Source of the DNA: a virus
Direction: 5' to 3' (one strand)
Virus record (IMG/VR): IMGVR_UViG_3300027759_000002
Coordinates: 1 to 64,000 of that record
Length of the DNA stretch: 64,000 nt
This document shows, in pieces, positions 52,701-62,700 of this stretch (the first letter of the stretch is position 1; each line of letters starts with the position of its first letter). Position numbers and translations under genes: made by a program. The notes below the pieces were generated by a model. The model was not told the origin of the DNA, made no database searches, and saw only the letters and a list, made by a program, of their open reading frames with translations.

Positions 52701-54011
52701 GGATTGTATTCAAGTAGTTCTTATGCTAATCCATCTTGGATAACAAGTCTTGCAAATACAAAAATTACTGGTACTATTGCAGACAGTCAATTAATTGATG
52801 CTGGTCCAGATGCAAATGCATACACATATGGCGCCGCATCAAAAATTGCTCAAGTTAAAGTTGATGGCAAAGGTAGAGTTACTGCCGTATCGAACGTTAC
52901 TATTTCTATCACCAAATCTCAGGTGTCGGACTTCCCAACATTGGCAAACTCAGCAACGATTGATACTACAAGTGCTGGTAACATCGACAAAGGTACATTG
53001 CCTGACGCTCGATTACCATCAACAGCAGTGTCAGCTGGTTCATATGGTGGTGCCGCTAAAGTTGGAACCTTTACTGTTGATGCAAAAGGTAGACTGACAG
53101 CTGCAGGTGATTCACAAATTTCTATTACAAAATCACAGATATCGGATTTCCCAACTATTACCGATACAACCAACGCAAGCAATATTTCATCCGGAACATT
53201 GGCAGATGCAAGACTACCTACAGGTTTGGCAAAACTAGCCGGAGCAGCATTTACTGGTGAGACTACAGTATCGGGTACAGGTAAGGTTACATTGGCACTT
53301 TCGGGTGATATCACCGCATATAGAACTGGTGGTACAACTGGTGTTCTTTATTTAAATAGTGCCCAAAATAGATATCTTTTTAATGATGGTACGAAATATT
53401 ATTTAAATGGCCAAGGTTTGGTTGTTAATGGTGCAGATGTATTAAATACAAGTGATACTTTTGATATTACAGGAACACGCAATCATAAGTCTGGATCTCC
53501 TACAGGTACAGCTAGTCAAGCGGGTACGTTGGTTGTTTATGGTAATAATGGTAATATAGGTACAAACCACGCCACCATGTCGTTTCATAGACCAGGTTCA
53601 TTTGCGATTAATATGGGACTGGACAATGATAACGTCTTTAGAATTGGTGGATGGTCCGATGGTTTAAATACATATAGAATGACATTAGATACTGTTGGTA
53701 ATGCAGTGTTTAGAAACAACGTTACTGCTTACTCTGATGCAAGATTAAAAACAAATGTCGAAACAATTACAAATGCTTTAGACACTGTATCAAAAATGCG
53801 TGGTGTTACTTATGAAAGAATTGATTCTGGCACAAAAGGTGTTGGTGTTATTGCACAAGAAATGAAAGAAGTATTACCTGAAGTTGTTATGGAAGCCGCA
53901 AGTGATGATGAGTTTATGTCAGTATCTTATGGTAACATTGTTGGTGTTTTGATTGAAGCAATTAAAGAACTTAAAGCAGAAATTGAAGTATTAAAAGGAC
54001 AGATTAAATGA
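49782..54011 (+). CDS. long tail fibre with S74-type C-terminal chaperone
   Basis: 1409 residues. N-terminal attachment region, then roughly 25 beta repeats of NTxxLSVTG / LQANTSVNT type (nt 50200-51300), a short stretch of FANAAF/ANASY motifs (nt 51660-51840), a Gly/Ser-rich hinge with GQGGTGTSSY, more beta repeats with VDGKGRVTAV, and an end AYSDARLKTNVETI...KGVGVIAQEMKEVLPEVV that matches the peptidase S74 intramolecular chaperone. It assembles as a trimer and self-cleaves. Receptor-binding fibre candidate. Confidence 0.85.
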   Translation: MANTVTTLSYANTFGHWLTATSALIAENNVLAKDNYVKDSGTIYLSEGTLNALQSNGNVIIQKVLSVQGVGSSATIQNDLTVQRQGLFTNTELSLSTSGSANIANVLNVLGSGFGLKVANNARVAGDLYVGGNLDLNILEARQKVNTSTLSVTGTTYTSKLQSNNQIVTDVISANSSIYTSRLQANTSITTTEIQANTIVNAASFSATTGIYGNLLQANSSVNTANASIVHTLYANRVQANSSVNTANASITGTVYTKNLLANSFISSSNIIASNVITTNTLSANIAIYTVDQYSTNTAYANLFYANTVYLQNNIVTVGNTNSTSFFASANITTPTLHSINSFGDYLTANLHIYTPSIDVEGTTLTQFLQANSSMNTSNSSVVNTSWTKNLIANTLITTAAIAVTGKTHTNTLQANTSANTETLSVTQRALIDQVQANTSVNTQILSVSTTAFANRLEANSIVYTPLLNVTGNTFTNRLQSNISVNTATMSVTQKIDANNASVFVNNLQTVGQLSVGGNFVINGTTIYNSNVFTLNAGSNEGLISSIDINRGVTGANASLRWNETNKNFDILNVTNGNYYRIITDQYVSDALDQTAAQAASSTAANTLNTKITTANTFLQGRIDSSDKFANAAFVRANSSYTSQNTTASFANAAFRHANAAYESANNVAPQVAPAFAQANAAFDKANTTVATIKGTTGFVTANVAGITLKSNNGIVIFATNDNGTGNTLSISTSQDLTTTGSPTFAAISLTTPLQVGQGGTGTSSYASLFGLTVTAAAGSGAAGKVLGTDGSGGYSWVTGGTGGGGGTQPGSRISSSRLSYTGDSLTTKFTTPTFSVGTQLRTYINGVRQLESEYNAFTSNSIIQFTSAPVTGDKILVEVDGYAVYEYFANNIVYGPVSGDMSGATIQDAIDNLETRKMPKIGGTFTGRVDGLTMPITTSNTHFATTAFVNNLANAGYTLTSSITGNAGTVTNGLYSSSSYANPSWITSLANTKITGTIADSQLIDAGPDANAYTYGAASKIAQVKVDGKGRVTAVSNVTISITKSQVSDFPTLANSATIDTTSAGNIDKGTLPDARLPSTAVSAGSYGGAAKVGTFTVDAKGRLTAAGDSQISITKSQISDFPTITDTTNASNISSGTLADARLPTGLAKLAGAAFTGETTVSGTGKVTLALSGDITAYRTGGTTGVLYLNSAQNRYLFNDGTKYYLNGQGLVVNGADVLNTSDTFDITGTRNHKSGSPTGTASQAGTLVVYGNNGNIGTNHATMSFHRPGSFAINMGLDNDNVFRIGGWSDGLNTYRMTLDTVGNAVFRNNVTAYSDARLKTNVETITNALDTVSKMRGVTYERIDSGTKGVGVIAQEMKEVLPEVVMEAASDDEFMSVSYGNIVGVLIEAIKELKAEIEVLKGQIK

Positions 54012-55000
54012 CAACAAAGATAACGCCATCAGTACTGGCAAACACAGCAGTCACTGCTGGTACTTATGGTGATGCCACACAAATACCAACAATAGTTACT
54101 GATGCTCAAGGTAGAATTACATCAGCGTCACAACAGGCTGTTGCAATAACTACAAGTCAAGTAACATCTGGTACATTTGTTGATGCTAGATTCATTAATA
54201 CTGGCGTATCTGCAACAGGTTATGGTACAGCAAGTTCTGTTCCAAAATTTAACGTAGATGCAAAAGGCAGAATTACTAGTGTGGTTAACACTGCAATTCA
54301 AATTGCAACTTCACAGATTACTGGTTATCCAACCTTTGTTGCATCAGCAACCACGGATACTACAGTTGCTGATAACATTACATCAGGTACGTTACCTGCG
54401 GCCAGATTACCAACAACAGCAGTAACAATTGGTACATATGGTTCCTCAGCTGGTTCCGCATACTCAAGATTTGTAGTAGATTCTTATGGTAGAATTACAT
54501 CAGCAGCTAACGTTACAATATCAATATCATCTGCACAAGTTACTGGTTTGGCCACATCAGCAACAACAGACACAACAGATGCAGCTAATATAAACGCAGG
54601 TTTTTTACCATCAGCTAGACTAACTATAACAGGTGTAACGGCTGGTTCATATGGGTCACAATCTTTTGTGCCAAGATTCACCGTTGATAACAGAGGTAGA
54701 CTTACTTCAGCAAACAATATCGCAATTTTAATTAATGCATCAGCTGTTGCAGGTTTAGCTTCAGTGGCCACATCAGGTTCTTACTTTGATTTATCAGATA
54801 AACCTTCTATTCCTACCACAATAAATACATTAACCACTGGTTATCCGATTGGTTCAATTTACATGAACGGATTGAACAGTGCTAATCCGAATACATTGTT
54901 TGGTTTTGGTACCTGGGTAGCAGTTACCAACACAGCCTTTGGCACAGCCAATACAACACCAGACATTGATCCATTATATGTTTGGATGCGAACCGAATAA
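54008..55000 (+). CDS. tail fibre protein with gp10/gp12-like tip
   Basis: 330 residues overlapping the previous stop (ATGA). Four repeats of about 65 residues, each with TAGxYG ... VDxxGRxTS (PTIVTDAQGRITSA, PKFNVDAKGRITSV, SRFVVDSYGRITSA, PRFTVDNRGRLTSA). It ends YPIGSIYMNGLNSANPNTLFGFGTWV, a motif common at the C-terminus of phage baseplate/short-fibre proteins. Shares repeat type with the end of the previous gene, suggesting they arose by splitting or duplication. Confidence 0.78.
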   Translation: MTTKITPSVLANTAVTAGTYGDATQIPTIVTDAQGRITSASQQAVAITTSQVTSGTFVDARFINTGVSATGYGTASSVPKFNVDAKGRITSVVNTAIQIATSQITGYPTFVASATTDTTVADNITSGTLPAARLPTTAVTIGTYGSSAGSAYSRFVVDSYGRITSAANVTISISSAQVTGLATSATTDTTDAANINAGFLPSARLTITGVTAGSYGSQSFVPRFTVDNRGRLTSANNIAILINASAVAGLASVATSGSYFDLSDKPSIPTTINTLTTGYPIGSIYMNGLNSANPNTLFGFGTWVAVTNTAFGTANTTPDIDPLYVWMRTE

Positions 55001-55002
55001 CT

Positions 55003-55010
55003 GATAAATA
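55003..55010 (+). promoter_or_regulatory. T4-late-like octamer GATAAATA
   Basis: GATAAATA right after the fibre stop codon; start near 55016 would give a leader of about 14 nt carrying AAAGGGG before ATG 55030. A well-positioned late promoter candidate. Confidence 0.55.
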
Positions 55011-55029
55011 CCTCTAAAGGGGTTAAAAA

Positions 55030-55371
55030 ATGCCAGCAGGTTATCAAGAATTATTTTTAGAACAAGGTTCAAGCTTCAACACATCAGTAGCATTGGATGA
55101 GGCTGACGGTACACCTTTTCAATTAGTTAATTGCCAAATTAAAGCTGTGATGAAAAAATCTTATTATTCAAGTAACACAACAGCGCAATTTGTTATAACC
55201 ATCAATGATCCAACTGAAGGTATCATGGTTATGTCTTTACCATATGCAAACACAGCAAATATTTCTGCTGGTAGATATGTATATGATGTTGTTATAAAAG
55301 ATTCTTCTAACAATGTTACGAGAGTCTTAGAAGGAATTGTGAACGTGTTACCTCAAGTTACTGTATTTTAA
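55030..55371 (+). CDS. conserved small beta-rich structural protein
   Basis: 113 residues, AAAGGGG ribosome-binding site. Starts YQELFLEQGSSFNTSVALDEADG, then strands NCQIKAVMKKSYYSS and AGRYVYDVVIKDSSNNVTRVLEGIVNV, an Ig-like or BppU-N-like sandwich known in environmental phages before fibre genes. Probable fibre adaptor; function unproven. Confidence 0.68.
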   Translation: MPAGYQELFLEQGSSFNTSVALDEADGTPFQLVNCQIKAVMKKSYYSSNTTAQFVITINDPTEGIMVMSLPYANTANISAGRYVYDVVIKDSSNNVTRVLEGIVNVLPQVTVF

Positions 55372-55380
55372 AGGAACATC

Positions 55381-55914
55381 ATGCCAACAGTAACAGTTAG
55401 ACAACCAGCAACCGTTAGGGTAAGAATAGAAGGACAAAAATCAAGGGTCAAAACTCTATCTTACGGTACACAAACACTCAGAAGTTTAACAGACTTATCA
55501 TTAACTGGTGCAAACACCGGTGATGTGATAATTTATAACTCAGAGACAAAAACATTTAGTGCCAAAGGCCTTGGTACCGATACACCAATTCATGGTAATT
55601 TAATACCAACAGAGTCAAGAACATTCGACCTTGGTAGCAGAACAAGAAAGTTCCGAAGTCTTTACCTAAGTGGTAACACTATTGACTTGGATGGTACAGT
55701 CATTAAAGCCGAAGCAACAACTGGTGCGCTTTCATTTTCAGCTGCGCCGACAGCAGCAAATCCTAATCCTATTGCGCTTGTTGTATCACCAGTTGGTGGT
55801 CTTACACCAGTACAAACCATTGCTGGTGTAATTCCAGAAGAAGCAATTCAACGAGCAGTGGCAAACTCTATAACTTATTTGGCATTCCAGGGTGTTGATA
55901 TGGGTTTCTTTTGA
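55381..55914 (+). CDS. fibre-module structural protein
   Basis: 177 residues. Short strand-rich start (TVTVRQPATVRVRIEGQK), a SLTDLSLTGANTGDVIIYN segment typical of fibre attachment regions, and GNLIPTESRTFDLGSRTRKFRSLYLSGNTI, a motif that in other phages precedes S74 or fibre-repeat parts. C-terminus is Ala/Pro-rich. Probably a short fibre component; the exact role is unknown. Confidence 0.65.
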   Translation: MPTVTVRQPATVRVRIEGQKSRVKTLSYGTQTLRSLTDLSLTGANTGDVIIYNSETKTFSAKGLGTDTPIHGNLIPTESRTFDLGSRTRKFRSLYLSGNTIDLDGTVIKAEATTGALSFSAAPTAANPNPIALVVSPVGGLTPVQTIAGVIPEEAIQRAVANSITYLAFQGVDMGFF

Positions 55915-55922
55915 GATAAGTT

Positions 55923-56153
55923 ATGGCAGGATCAAATACAACAATTCAAATACTGCGTTCTTACGCAAATACGGCACCAAGTAATTTGGCTGACGGAGAA
56001 TTAGCATTTTCTTTTGTTTCCAACACTCTTTTTATTGGTAGTACCACATTAAATGTAGAAACTCAGTTGTGGAGCAATAATATTGTTAGTATAGGCGGAC
56101 CGGAGTACATTGCTAATGCAATTAGTATAATTGATGCAGGCAATTTTTCATAA
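55923..56153 (+). CDS. short fibre-attachment protein
   Basis: 76 residues. It matches only the N-terminal attachment unit of the larger fibre proteins: TTIQILRSYANTAPSNLADGELAFSFVSNTLFIG compared with SILIKRSTTLGTPVSLQAGELGYSYLSNTIFIG in the next gene. It could be a stand-alone connector or a truncated fibre. The stop lies just before a late-type octamer. Confidence 0.62.
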   Translation: MAGSNTTIQILRSYANTAPSNLADGELAFSFVSNTLFIGSTTLNVETQLWSNNIVSIGGPEYIANAISIIDAGNFS

Positions 56154-56156
56154 ATA
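56149..56156 (+). promoter_or_regulatory. T4-late-like octamer CATAAATA
   Basis: CATAAATA overlapping the stop codon of the small attachment gene; a start near 56162 gives a 37-nt leader with AAAGGAT before ATG 56199. Confidence 0.5.
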
Positions 56157-56198
56157 GATATAGGATTTAAATCCAACTAATCAAAAAGGATAATAATA

Positions 56199-58112
56199 AT
56201 GGCCATCGGAAACACCTCAATTCTAATCAAGCGTTCCACCACGTTAGGCACACCAGTAAGCCTACAAGCCGGTGAACTTGGTTATTCATACCTTTCAAAT
56301 ACCATTTTCATTGGTTCACCATCTGGTACAGGTGTTGTTAATGTTGGTGGTCAATACTATACCTCACAGATTGATGCAGCTACCAGTTCAAATACTGTAA
56401 GCACCATAGTTAAACGTGACGCATCTGGTAACGTTTTCTTAGGCCACGCAAACGTCAGAAGTATTAGTTTCTCTGATGGCGGCGTATTAAGTACTGGCGC
56501 TTTCTCAGGTAACGCAAACTCTGCAACACAATTTCAAACAGACAGATTTATTAATGTTACTGGTGGTGACATTACTGCTTCTGCACAGTTGTTTAATGGT
56601 ACTGCAAATGCAACATTAAGTGCATCACTTAACACTATTGCTGGTCTAACCGCTGGTGTTTATGGTGGTACATCTAACATACCAGTTGTTACTGTTGCTG
56701 CAAATGGTCGTATCATGTCCATTGCTAATACAAGTATCGCCACAGCATTGAGTATTGCTGGTGATACTGGTACAGATACAGTACACCTTGCAAATAACAC
56801 ATTGACCTTCATTGGTGGTGAAGGCATCACATCAGTAGTAACAGACAATGCAGTTTCTTTTAGTGTAGACACTACAGTTGTTCGTTCAAATACTGCATCA
56901 ATGAATCAAACGATTGATGGTAATATTACCATCAGCGGTAATCTTGCTGTTTTAGGTGATGTTACAAAATATGATGTAACAACATTGTCAACTGAAGATG
57001 CATTGATTGTTCTTGCGGCAAATAATGCAGGCGATGCAGTTGATATTGGTTTTGTTGGTTCATACAATGATGGTACGGCTCGTTCTGCTGGTTTGATTCG
57101 TCATGCTGGTGATGGTGCATATTACCTATTCGACAATTATACAGGTGATCCATCAAGTAACGTAATCAACGTTTCATCAGGAACCTTCCGCCAAGCAAAC
57201 TTGAAATCAAACTTAGTTGCTGCATGGGCAAACACAACAGTATTACAAGTTGGTACACTAACAGTTGCTGGTGCAACATCACTAAAATCATTAACATTAA
57301 CTGATGACCTAACAGTATCTAATGGTGGTACTGGCGCAAGTTCATTCACTGCTGGTTCTATCCTTGTTGGTGATGGTTCAAACTCATTAAAACTACTTGC
57401 TAATAGTACATATACCGAAACAGGTACTGGCGCACAAAATAACACCATTACTTCTGTAACTGTTGATGCATATGGTAGAACAACCGCTGCAACATTCAGT
57501 CAGATTTCTGGTCTAACAGTTGGCCAAGGTGGTACAGGACAAAGTACATTCAACGCAGGTCAGGTTGTTCTTGGTAACGGCACAGGTGGTCTAGTATCAC
57601 AAGCAAACGTTTCTGTTGTAAACGTAAACGTTGCAACATCAAACACAGTTAACAACATTACAACAGACGTATATGGTCGTGTAACAGGATTCACACAACA
57701 AGAAATTTCTGGTCTATCAGTTCCACAAGGCGGTACAGGTGCATCGACATTCACCGCTGGTAGAATGTTGGTTGGTAATGGCAACGGTGCAATTCAAGCA
57801 ATCGCTAACGTAACGTATGCATTGACTGGTACACTAGGTGCTGCTAAAACAATCACATCATTGACTGTTGATGCATACGGCCGTGTAAGTGCTGCGACTG
57901 CTGCTGATATTTCTGGTCTGACTGTAACACAAGGCGGTACTGGTGCTTCTACATTTACATCAAAGGGTATCGTATACGGCGATGGTTCAAATGCACTAGC
58001 TGTTACTGCTGCTGCAGGTTCATCCGACCAAACATGGTCTAATCAAATTCTTACAGTAACCAATGCAGGTGTTCCTATTTGGTCATCCGCTTTGGATGGA
58101 GGTCAATTCTAA
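56199..58112 (+). CDS. tail fibre protein with QGGTG repeats
   Basis: 637 residues. N-terminal attachment unit ILIKRSTTLGTPVSLQAGELGYSYLSN, a beta repeat region, then several copies of a 40-50 residue unit with ISGLxVxQGGTGxSTFxAG and TVDAYGRxxAAT (nt 57300-57990). QGGTG repeats are common in phage fibre shafts. No S74 domain. Part of the fibre set; receptor specificity unknown. Confidence 0.78.
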   Translation: MAIGNTSILIKRSTTLGTPVSLQAGELGYSYLSNTIFIGSPSGTGVVNVGGQYYTSQIDAATSSNTVSTIVKRDASGNVFLGHANVRSISFSDGGVLSTGAFSGNANSATQFQTDRFINVTGGDITASAQLFNGTANATLSASLNTIAGLTAGVYGGTSNIPVVTVAANGRIMSIANTSIATALSIAGDTGTDTVHLANNTLTFIGGEGITSVVTDNAVSFSVDTTVVRSNTASMNQTIDGNITISGNLAVLGDVTKYDVTTLSTEDALIVLAANNAGDAVDIGFVGSYNDGTARSAGLIRHAGDGAYYLFDNYTGDPSSNVINVSSGTFRQANLKSNLVAAWANTTVLQVGTLTVAGATSLKSLTLTDDLTVSNGGTGASSFTAGSILVGDGSNSLKLLANSTYTETGTGAQNNTITSVTVDAYGRTTAATFSQISGLTVGQGGTGQSTFNAGQVVLGNGTGGLVSQANVSVVNVNVATSNTVNNITTDVYGRVTGFTQQEISGLSVPQGGTGASTFTAGRMLVGNGNGAIQAIANVTYALTGTLGAAKTITSLTVDAYGRVSAATAADISGLTVTQGGTGASTFTSKGIVYGDGSNALAVTAAAGSSDQTWSNQILTVTNAGVPIWSSALDGGQF

Positions 58113-58158
58113 GCTGACTATATAATGTAATAGATTTTTTTTATGATAGGAGTTTGAT

Positions 58159-58884
58159 ATGGCAAATGAAAAGTATTTAAATTATTATATTGAAACATTA
58201 ACGGCAACAATGACAGATTGTGTTGTCCGAAATGTTTCAATGCAAGCGAATCAAAAAATTACTGATGAGGTTGTAAAAGAACAGAGTGAAAAAATTGAAG
58301 CATTGGCAAAATCCAATAATGAATTACAAACATTAATTGAACAATTGGAACAAACCAATGCATCAAATGAAAATAATGTTATACAAGATTTAAAAAACAA
58401 GTTAGCCGAAACCGAAAAACTTGTTTCTAAACAAAGTACCGACATTAATGAATTGACCAATAAACATCGTGTTGAACTTGAAGAATTAAACACAAAGTTT
58501 AGAGACTATGAAAGTGTTAAAAATCAAGCAACACATGTTGAAACGTTTAAAGGTGAATTGATTCGAGCCAGAGAAGAAACTAATAGAGTTCGTACAGAAC
58601 TTGAGAATAGAATCAACTCTATTAATTCCGAAAATACTGGAAAGATTGATGGCATTAATCAAGAAAATGAAAAGAATGTTAAACTGTTGATTCAGAAACA
58701 TGAAACTGAAAAAAGTAATTTAGATGATACGATTAAATTATTAACTGAAAAGATTGAATACTTACAACTACCTCCTGCCAAGCGAAAAAAAATTGAAGAA
58801 CAGCTGAATAAAGAAGTGGTACCAACTGCTATAACAAGTTTAGTTGGTGCTGATGGCGAACTCAAGGATGGCGGATCGTTTTAA
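58159..58884 (+). CDS. long coiled-coil protein
   Basis: 241 residues, AGGAG ribosome-binding site. Residues 25-205 are a nearly continuous heptad-rich coiled coil with many Glu, Lys, Asn (KNKLAETEKLVSKQ, LENRINSINSEN, LIQKHETEKSNLDDTIKLL). The C-terminus has PPAKRKKIEEQL and a short Gly-rich end. It may be a fibre-associated whisker-like or assembly protein; there is no specific match to T4 fibritin. Confidence 0.65.
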   Translation: MANEKYLNYYIETLTATMTDCVVRNVSMQANQKITDEVVKEQSEKIEALAKSNNELQTLIEQLEQTNASNENNVIQDLKNKLAETEKLVSKQSTDINELTNKHRVELEELNTKFRDYESVKNQATHVETFKGELIRAREETNRVRTELENRINSINSENTGKIDGINQENEKNVKLLIQKHETEKSNLDDTIKLLTEKIEYLQLPPAKRKKIEEQLNKEVVPTAITSLVGADGELKDGGSF

Positions 58885-58888
58885 GTAA

Positions 58889-59368
58889 ATGTCAAACACA
58901 GCAATACAGTTAAAAAAATCAGGCGTAACAGGAAACACACCATCAGGTCTTGCATTTGGTGAGGTCGCTCTTAACTACGCCGATGGAAAACTGTTTTATA
59001 AAAACAGTCTTGGTGGAACTTCATACATCTCCAACCAATTTTCGTTTGACACAATCAACTCAAACAGCTCCCTAATATTTGCGGGAAGTGGTTCGGACAC
59101 CTTGTCTTTCATTGCTGGTAATAATGTTACCATCAGCACAAATACAACCACAAAAACAATCACAATCAATGCATCGGTATCAGGTGGAAATGACCCTGGT
59201 CCTGCGTTTGACCGTGCCAACGCTGCATATGCAGCACAAAATACAACTGCATCGTTTGCTAATGCGGCGTTCACTCATGCTAATGCAGCTTATACCAAAG
59301 CTAATACAGGAACAACAGCACTAGACACTAACTCAGACATTGTTGCTTTCACTATCGCCTTTAGTTGA
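58889..59368 (+). CDS. short tail-fibre protein
   Basis: 159 residues. Attachment unit (IQLKKSGVTGNTPSGLAFGEVALNYADGKLF), a beta segment (VTISTNTTTKTITI), then the AFDRANAAY / AQNTTASFANAAF repeats shared with three other genes (nt 59205-59310). Likely a short fibre or fibre segment. Six nt after the coiled-coil gene. Confidence 0.68.
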   Translation: MSNTAIQLKKSGVTGNTPSGLAFGEVALNYADGKLFYKNSLGGTSYISNQFSFDTINSNSSLIFAGSGSDTLSFIAGNNVTISTNTTTKTITINASVSGGNDPGPAFDRANAAYAAQNTTASFANAAFTHANAAYTKANTGTTALDTNSDIVAFTIAFS

Positions 59369-59370
59369 TG

Positions 59371-59378
59371 AATAAATA
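59371..59378 (+). promoter_or_regulatory. T4-late-like octamer AATAAATA
   Basis: AATAAATA 2 nt after the stop of the short fibre gene; a transcript from about 59384 would start inside the GGATAAGGA ribosome-binding region before ATG 59397. Confidence 0.4.
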
Positions 59379-59396
59379 AAGGATAAGGAAATTTAA

Positions 59397-59723
59397 ATGG
59401 CAAATACTTTTAAAAATCAACTACAAGCAGCAGTCGGAACATCACCTACAGCAATCTATACAGCTGGTGCCAATGTATCAACGACAGTCATTGGCATGAC
59501 TATAGCAAACATACTAAACACATCAATAACCGCAAACGTCATTTTAACTTCTGGTGGGTCGGACTATTATATGGTTAAGATGGCACCAATTGATCCAGGT
59601 AATTCTTTAATTACTATTGGTGGTGAACAAAAATTAGTAATGAGAGCCAATGATATACTAAAAGTCTCAACAAGTAATGCTTCAGCAGCTGATGTTATTG
59701 TGAGTCTATTGGAAATAACATAA
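59397..59723 (+). CDS. small conserved fibre-module protein
   Basis: 108 residues. Beta-rich with the pattern VGTSPTAIYTAGANVSTTVIGMTIANI and a closing DVIVSLLEIT, known to me in T4-like phages beside fibre genes as a hypothetical protein, likely a small jelly-roll or fibre-tip adaptor. GGATAAGGA upstream. Confidence 0.65.
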   Translation: MANTFKNQLQAAVGTSPTAIYTAGANVSTTVIGMTIANILNTSITANVILTSGGSDYYMVKMAPIDPGNSLITIGGEQKLVMRANDILKVSTSNASAADVIVSLLEIT

Positions 59724-59724
59724 C

Positions 59725-62700
59725 ATGGAATTTACTTACATTGGCAATCAAGATAAGAAGGATGTAAGGTTAGCTGGTTCATTTGCTAATGGTGCATTTG
59801 TAACTGCTAACTCAGCAGCCTCTTTTGCCAATGCGGCTTTTGCTAGGGCCAACGCAGCCTATGCACAAGCAAATACTGGTGGAAACTTTACTGCATCACC
59901 AGTATCAGTTTATTCCGATGCGTTCACCGCTAATGGTGCAACATCAACATTTAATTTAAGTACAACACCATCAAGTGAAAACTATATAATTGCGGTAGTC
60001 GATGGTATTACTCAATTAAGAAGTACATATACTGTTACAGGTAATGTAGTTTACTTTGATACCACATTTGAAAATGGTGCCAATGTTGAGATAACAACTA
60101 TCACTGGCGGTGGTGCCGTAGATCCATATGCATCAAACACTGCCAATGCAGCGTATGCAACTGCTAATGCGGCCTTTTTGCAGGCCAACAATAGTTCCAC
60201 CGATACATGGGTAAGAACACAAGCTAACACGGCATACGATAAGGCCAACTCGGCAGCTTCGTTTGCCAATGGTTCTTTTGTAGTTGCCAACTCAACATCT
60301 ATATTTGCTAATGCATCTTTCGATAGAGCCAATGCTGCTTATGCACAGGCAAATAATTCTACTGATACGTGGGTAAGAAGTCAGGCTAATAATGCATTTG
60401 ATACGGCTAATTCATCAGCATCGTTTGCCAATGCGTCCTTTGTAACCGCTAATGCATCATATCTTTCACAAAACACTACTGCAATCTTTTCTAATGCAGC
60501 CTTTGACCGTGCTAATGCGGCCTACGCACAGGCTAATAATTCAACAGATACTTGGGTAAGAGGTCAGGCTAATAATTCATACGATAAAGCCAATAGTGCT
60601 GGCAGTTTTGCTAATGGTGCATTTGTAACTGCTAACTCAGCAGCAAGTTTTGCTAACGGAGCATTCACAACATCCAATACAGCTGATAGTAAAGCAACAA
60701 GTGCTGGTTCATTTGCTAATGGTGCATTTGATAGAGCAAACTCCAGTTATACTACGGCAAATTCAGGTTCTAGTTTTGCTAATTCATCTTTTGTAACAGC
60801 CAATGCGGCAGCATCATTTGCTAATGGTGCATTTACACAAGCCAATACCGGTGTAACAATATCTAGTTTGGCTTTTAACCATGCTAATGCAGCCTATGCA
60901 CAAGCAAATACATCTGGTGGTGCGGACACTTTTGCGAGAGCACAAGCAAATGCGGCTTTTAGTACAGCCAATTTAGCATACAGTACAATTATTACAGCCA
61001 GTAATACAGCGGCATTGTATTATATCACCAGAAATTTTATTGGTGATGGTAACACAAACAACTTTTCAATTTCATCCAATACATCTGCGAATAGTATTCT
61101 TGTTTTTGATAATGGTATTACACAGAATCCAATAACGGACTATAGTGTAACAGGAAACACAATCATCTTTGTGGATACTCCAGCAAATGGAACAATAATT
61201 CAAGTACGTGAATTATTAAGTAATGTTCCTGTTGTTACTGATAATTCCAATTCAGCATTTAACAGAGCCAATTCATCATATTCAACGGCCAATGCAGCCT
61301 TTAATGCAGCCAATAACTCTACTGATACTTGGGTAAGAGGTCAGGCTAATAATGCATTTGCTGCAGCCAATTCATCCGGTAATTTTGCAAATGCATCTTT
61401 CATAACCTCCAATTCAGCCGCTGTATTTGCTAATGGTGCCTTCGATAAGGCAAATGCAGCCTTTAATGCGGCCAATAATTCCACCGATACTTGGGTCAGA
61501 ACACAAGCAAACACAGCATACACGGCAGCTAACTCAGCGGCCAGTTTTGCTAACGGTGCTTTTGTACAGGCAAACAATGCAGGTTCATTTGCTAATGGTG
61601 CTTTTGTTGGCGCCAATGCAGCTGCTTCATTCGCTAATGGTGCATTTGACCGTGCGAATTCTAGTTACGGAGTTGCAAATACTGGTTCTAGTTTTGCCAA
61701 TGGTGCATTTGTTGTTGCCAACTCAGCAGCCAGTTTTGCAAATGCATCCTTTATAGTTGCAAACTCAGCAGCATCATTTGCTAATGGTGCTTTTGTAACT
61801 GCTAATGCTTCTTACACATCACAAAATATAACTGCTGGATTTGCTAATGCATCTTATACAACAGCAAATGCAGTTTATGTATCTCAAAATATAACGGCCG
61901 GATTGGCCAATGCATCTTTTGTAACAGCTAATGCATCCTATACAGCACAAAATACTACTGCATCATTTGCTAATGGTGCTTTTGTAACTGCTAATGCATC
62001 ATATGTTGCACAGAATATCACGGCAGGTTTTGCTAATGCTGCATTTGTAACAGCTAATGCTTCTTATGCATCTCAGAATACTACAGCATCATTCGCTAAC
62101 GGTGCCTTCATAACTGCTAATGCATCTTACACATCACAAAACACCACGGCATCATTTGCTAACAGTGCCTTTGTAACTGCTAACGCAGCCTTTAATGCAG
62201 CCAACACCGGCAGTGCAGATGCATATGCAAGAAGTACAGCCAATGCAGCTTTCGTTACCGCAAACTTAGCATACAGTACAATTATTACAGCCAGTAATAC
62301 AGCTTCAGTTTATTATATAACCAGAAATTTTACTGGTGATGGTAACACGAATACATTTTCAATTTCATCTAACACAACTGCAAATAGTATACTTGTTTTT
62401 GATAATGGTATTACACAAAATCCACTAACAGATTATAGTGTAACAGGAAATACTATTACTTTTGTGGATACTCCAGCAAATGGAACAATAATTCAAGTAC
62501 GTGAATTATTAAGTAATGTTCCTGTTGTTACAGACAACTCCAATTCTGCTTTTGTTAGAGCAAACTCCGCATATGCAACAGCAAATGCTGCCTTCTTACA
62601 AGCCAATAATTCTACTGATAGTTGGGTAAGAACTCAAGCTAATAATGCATATGATAAGGCCAATAGTGCTGGCAGTTTTGCTAATGGTGCCTTCATAACT

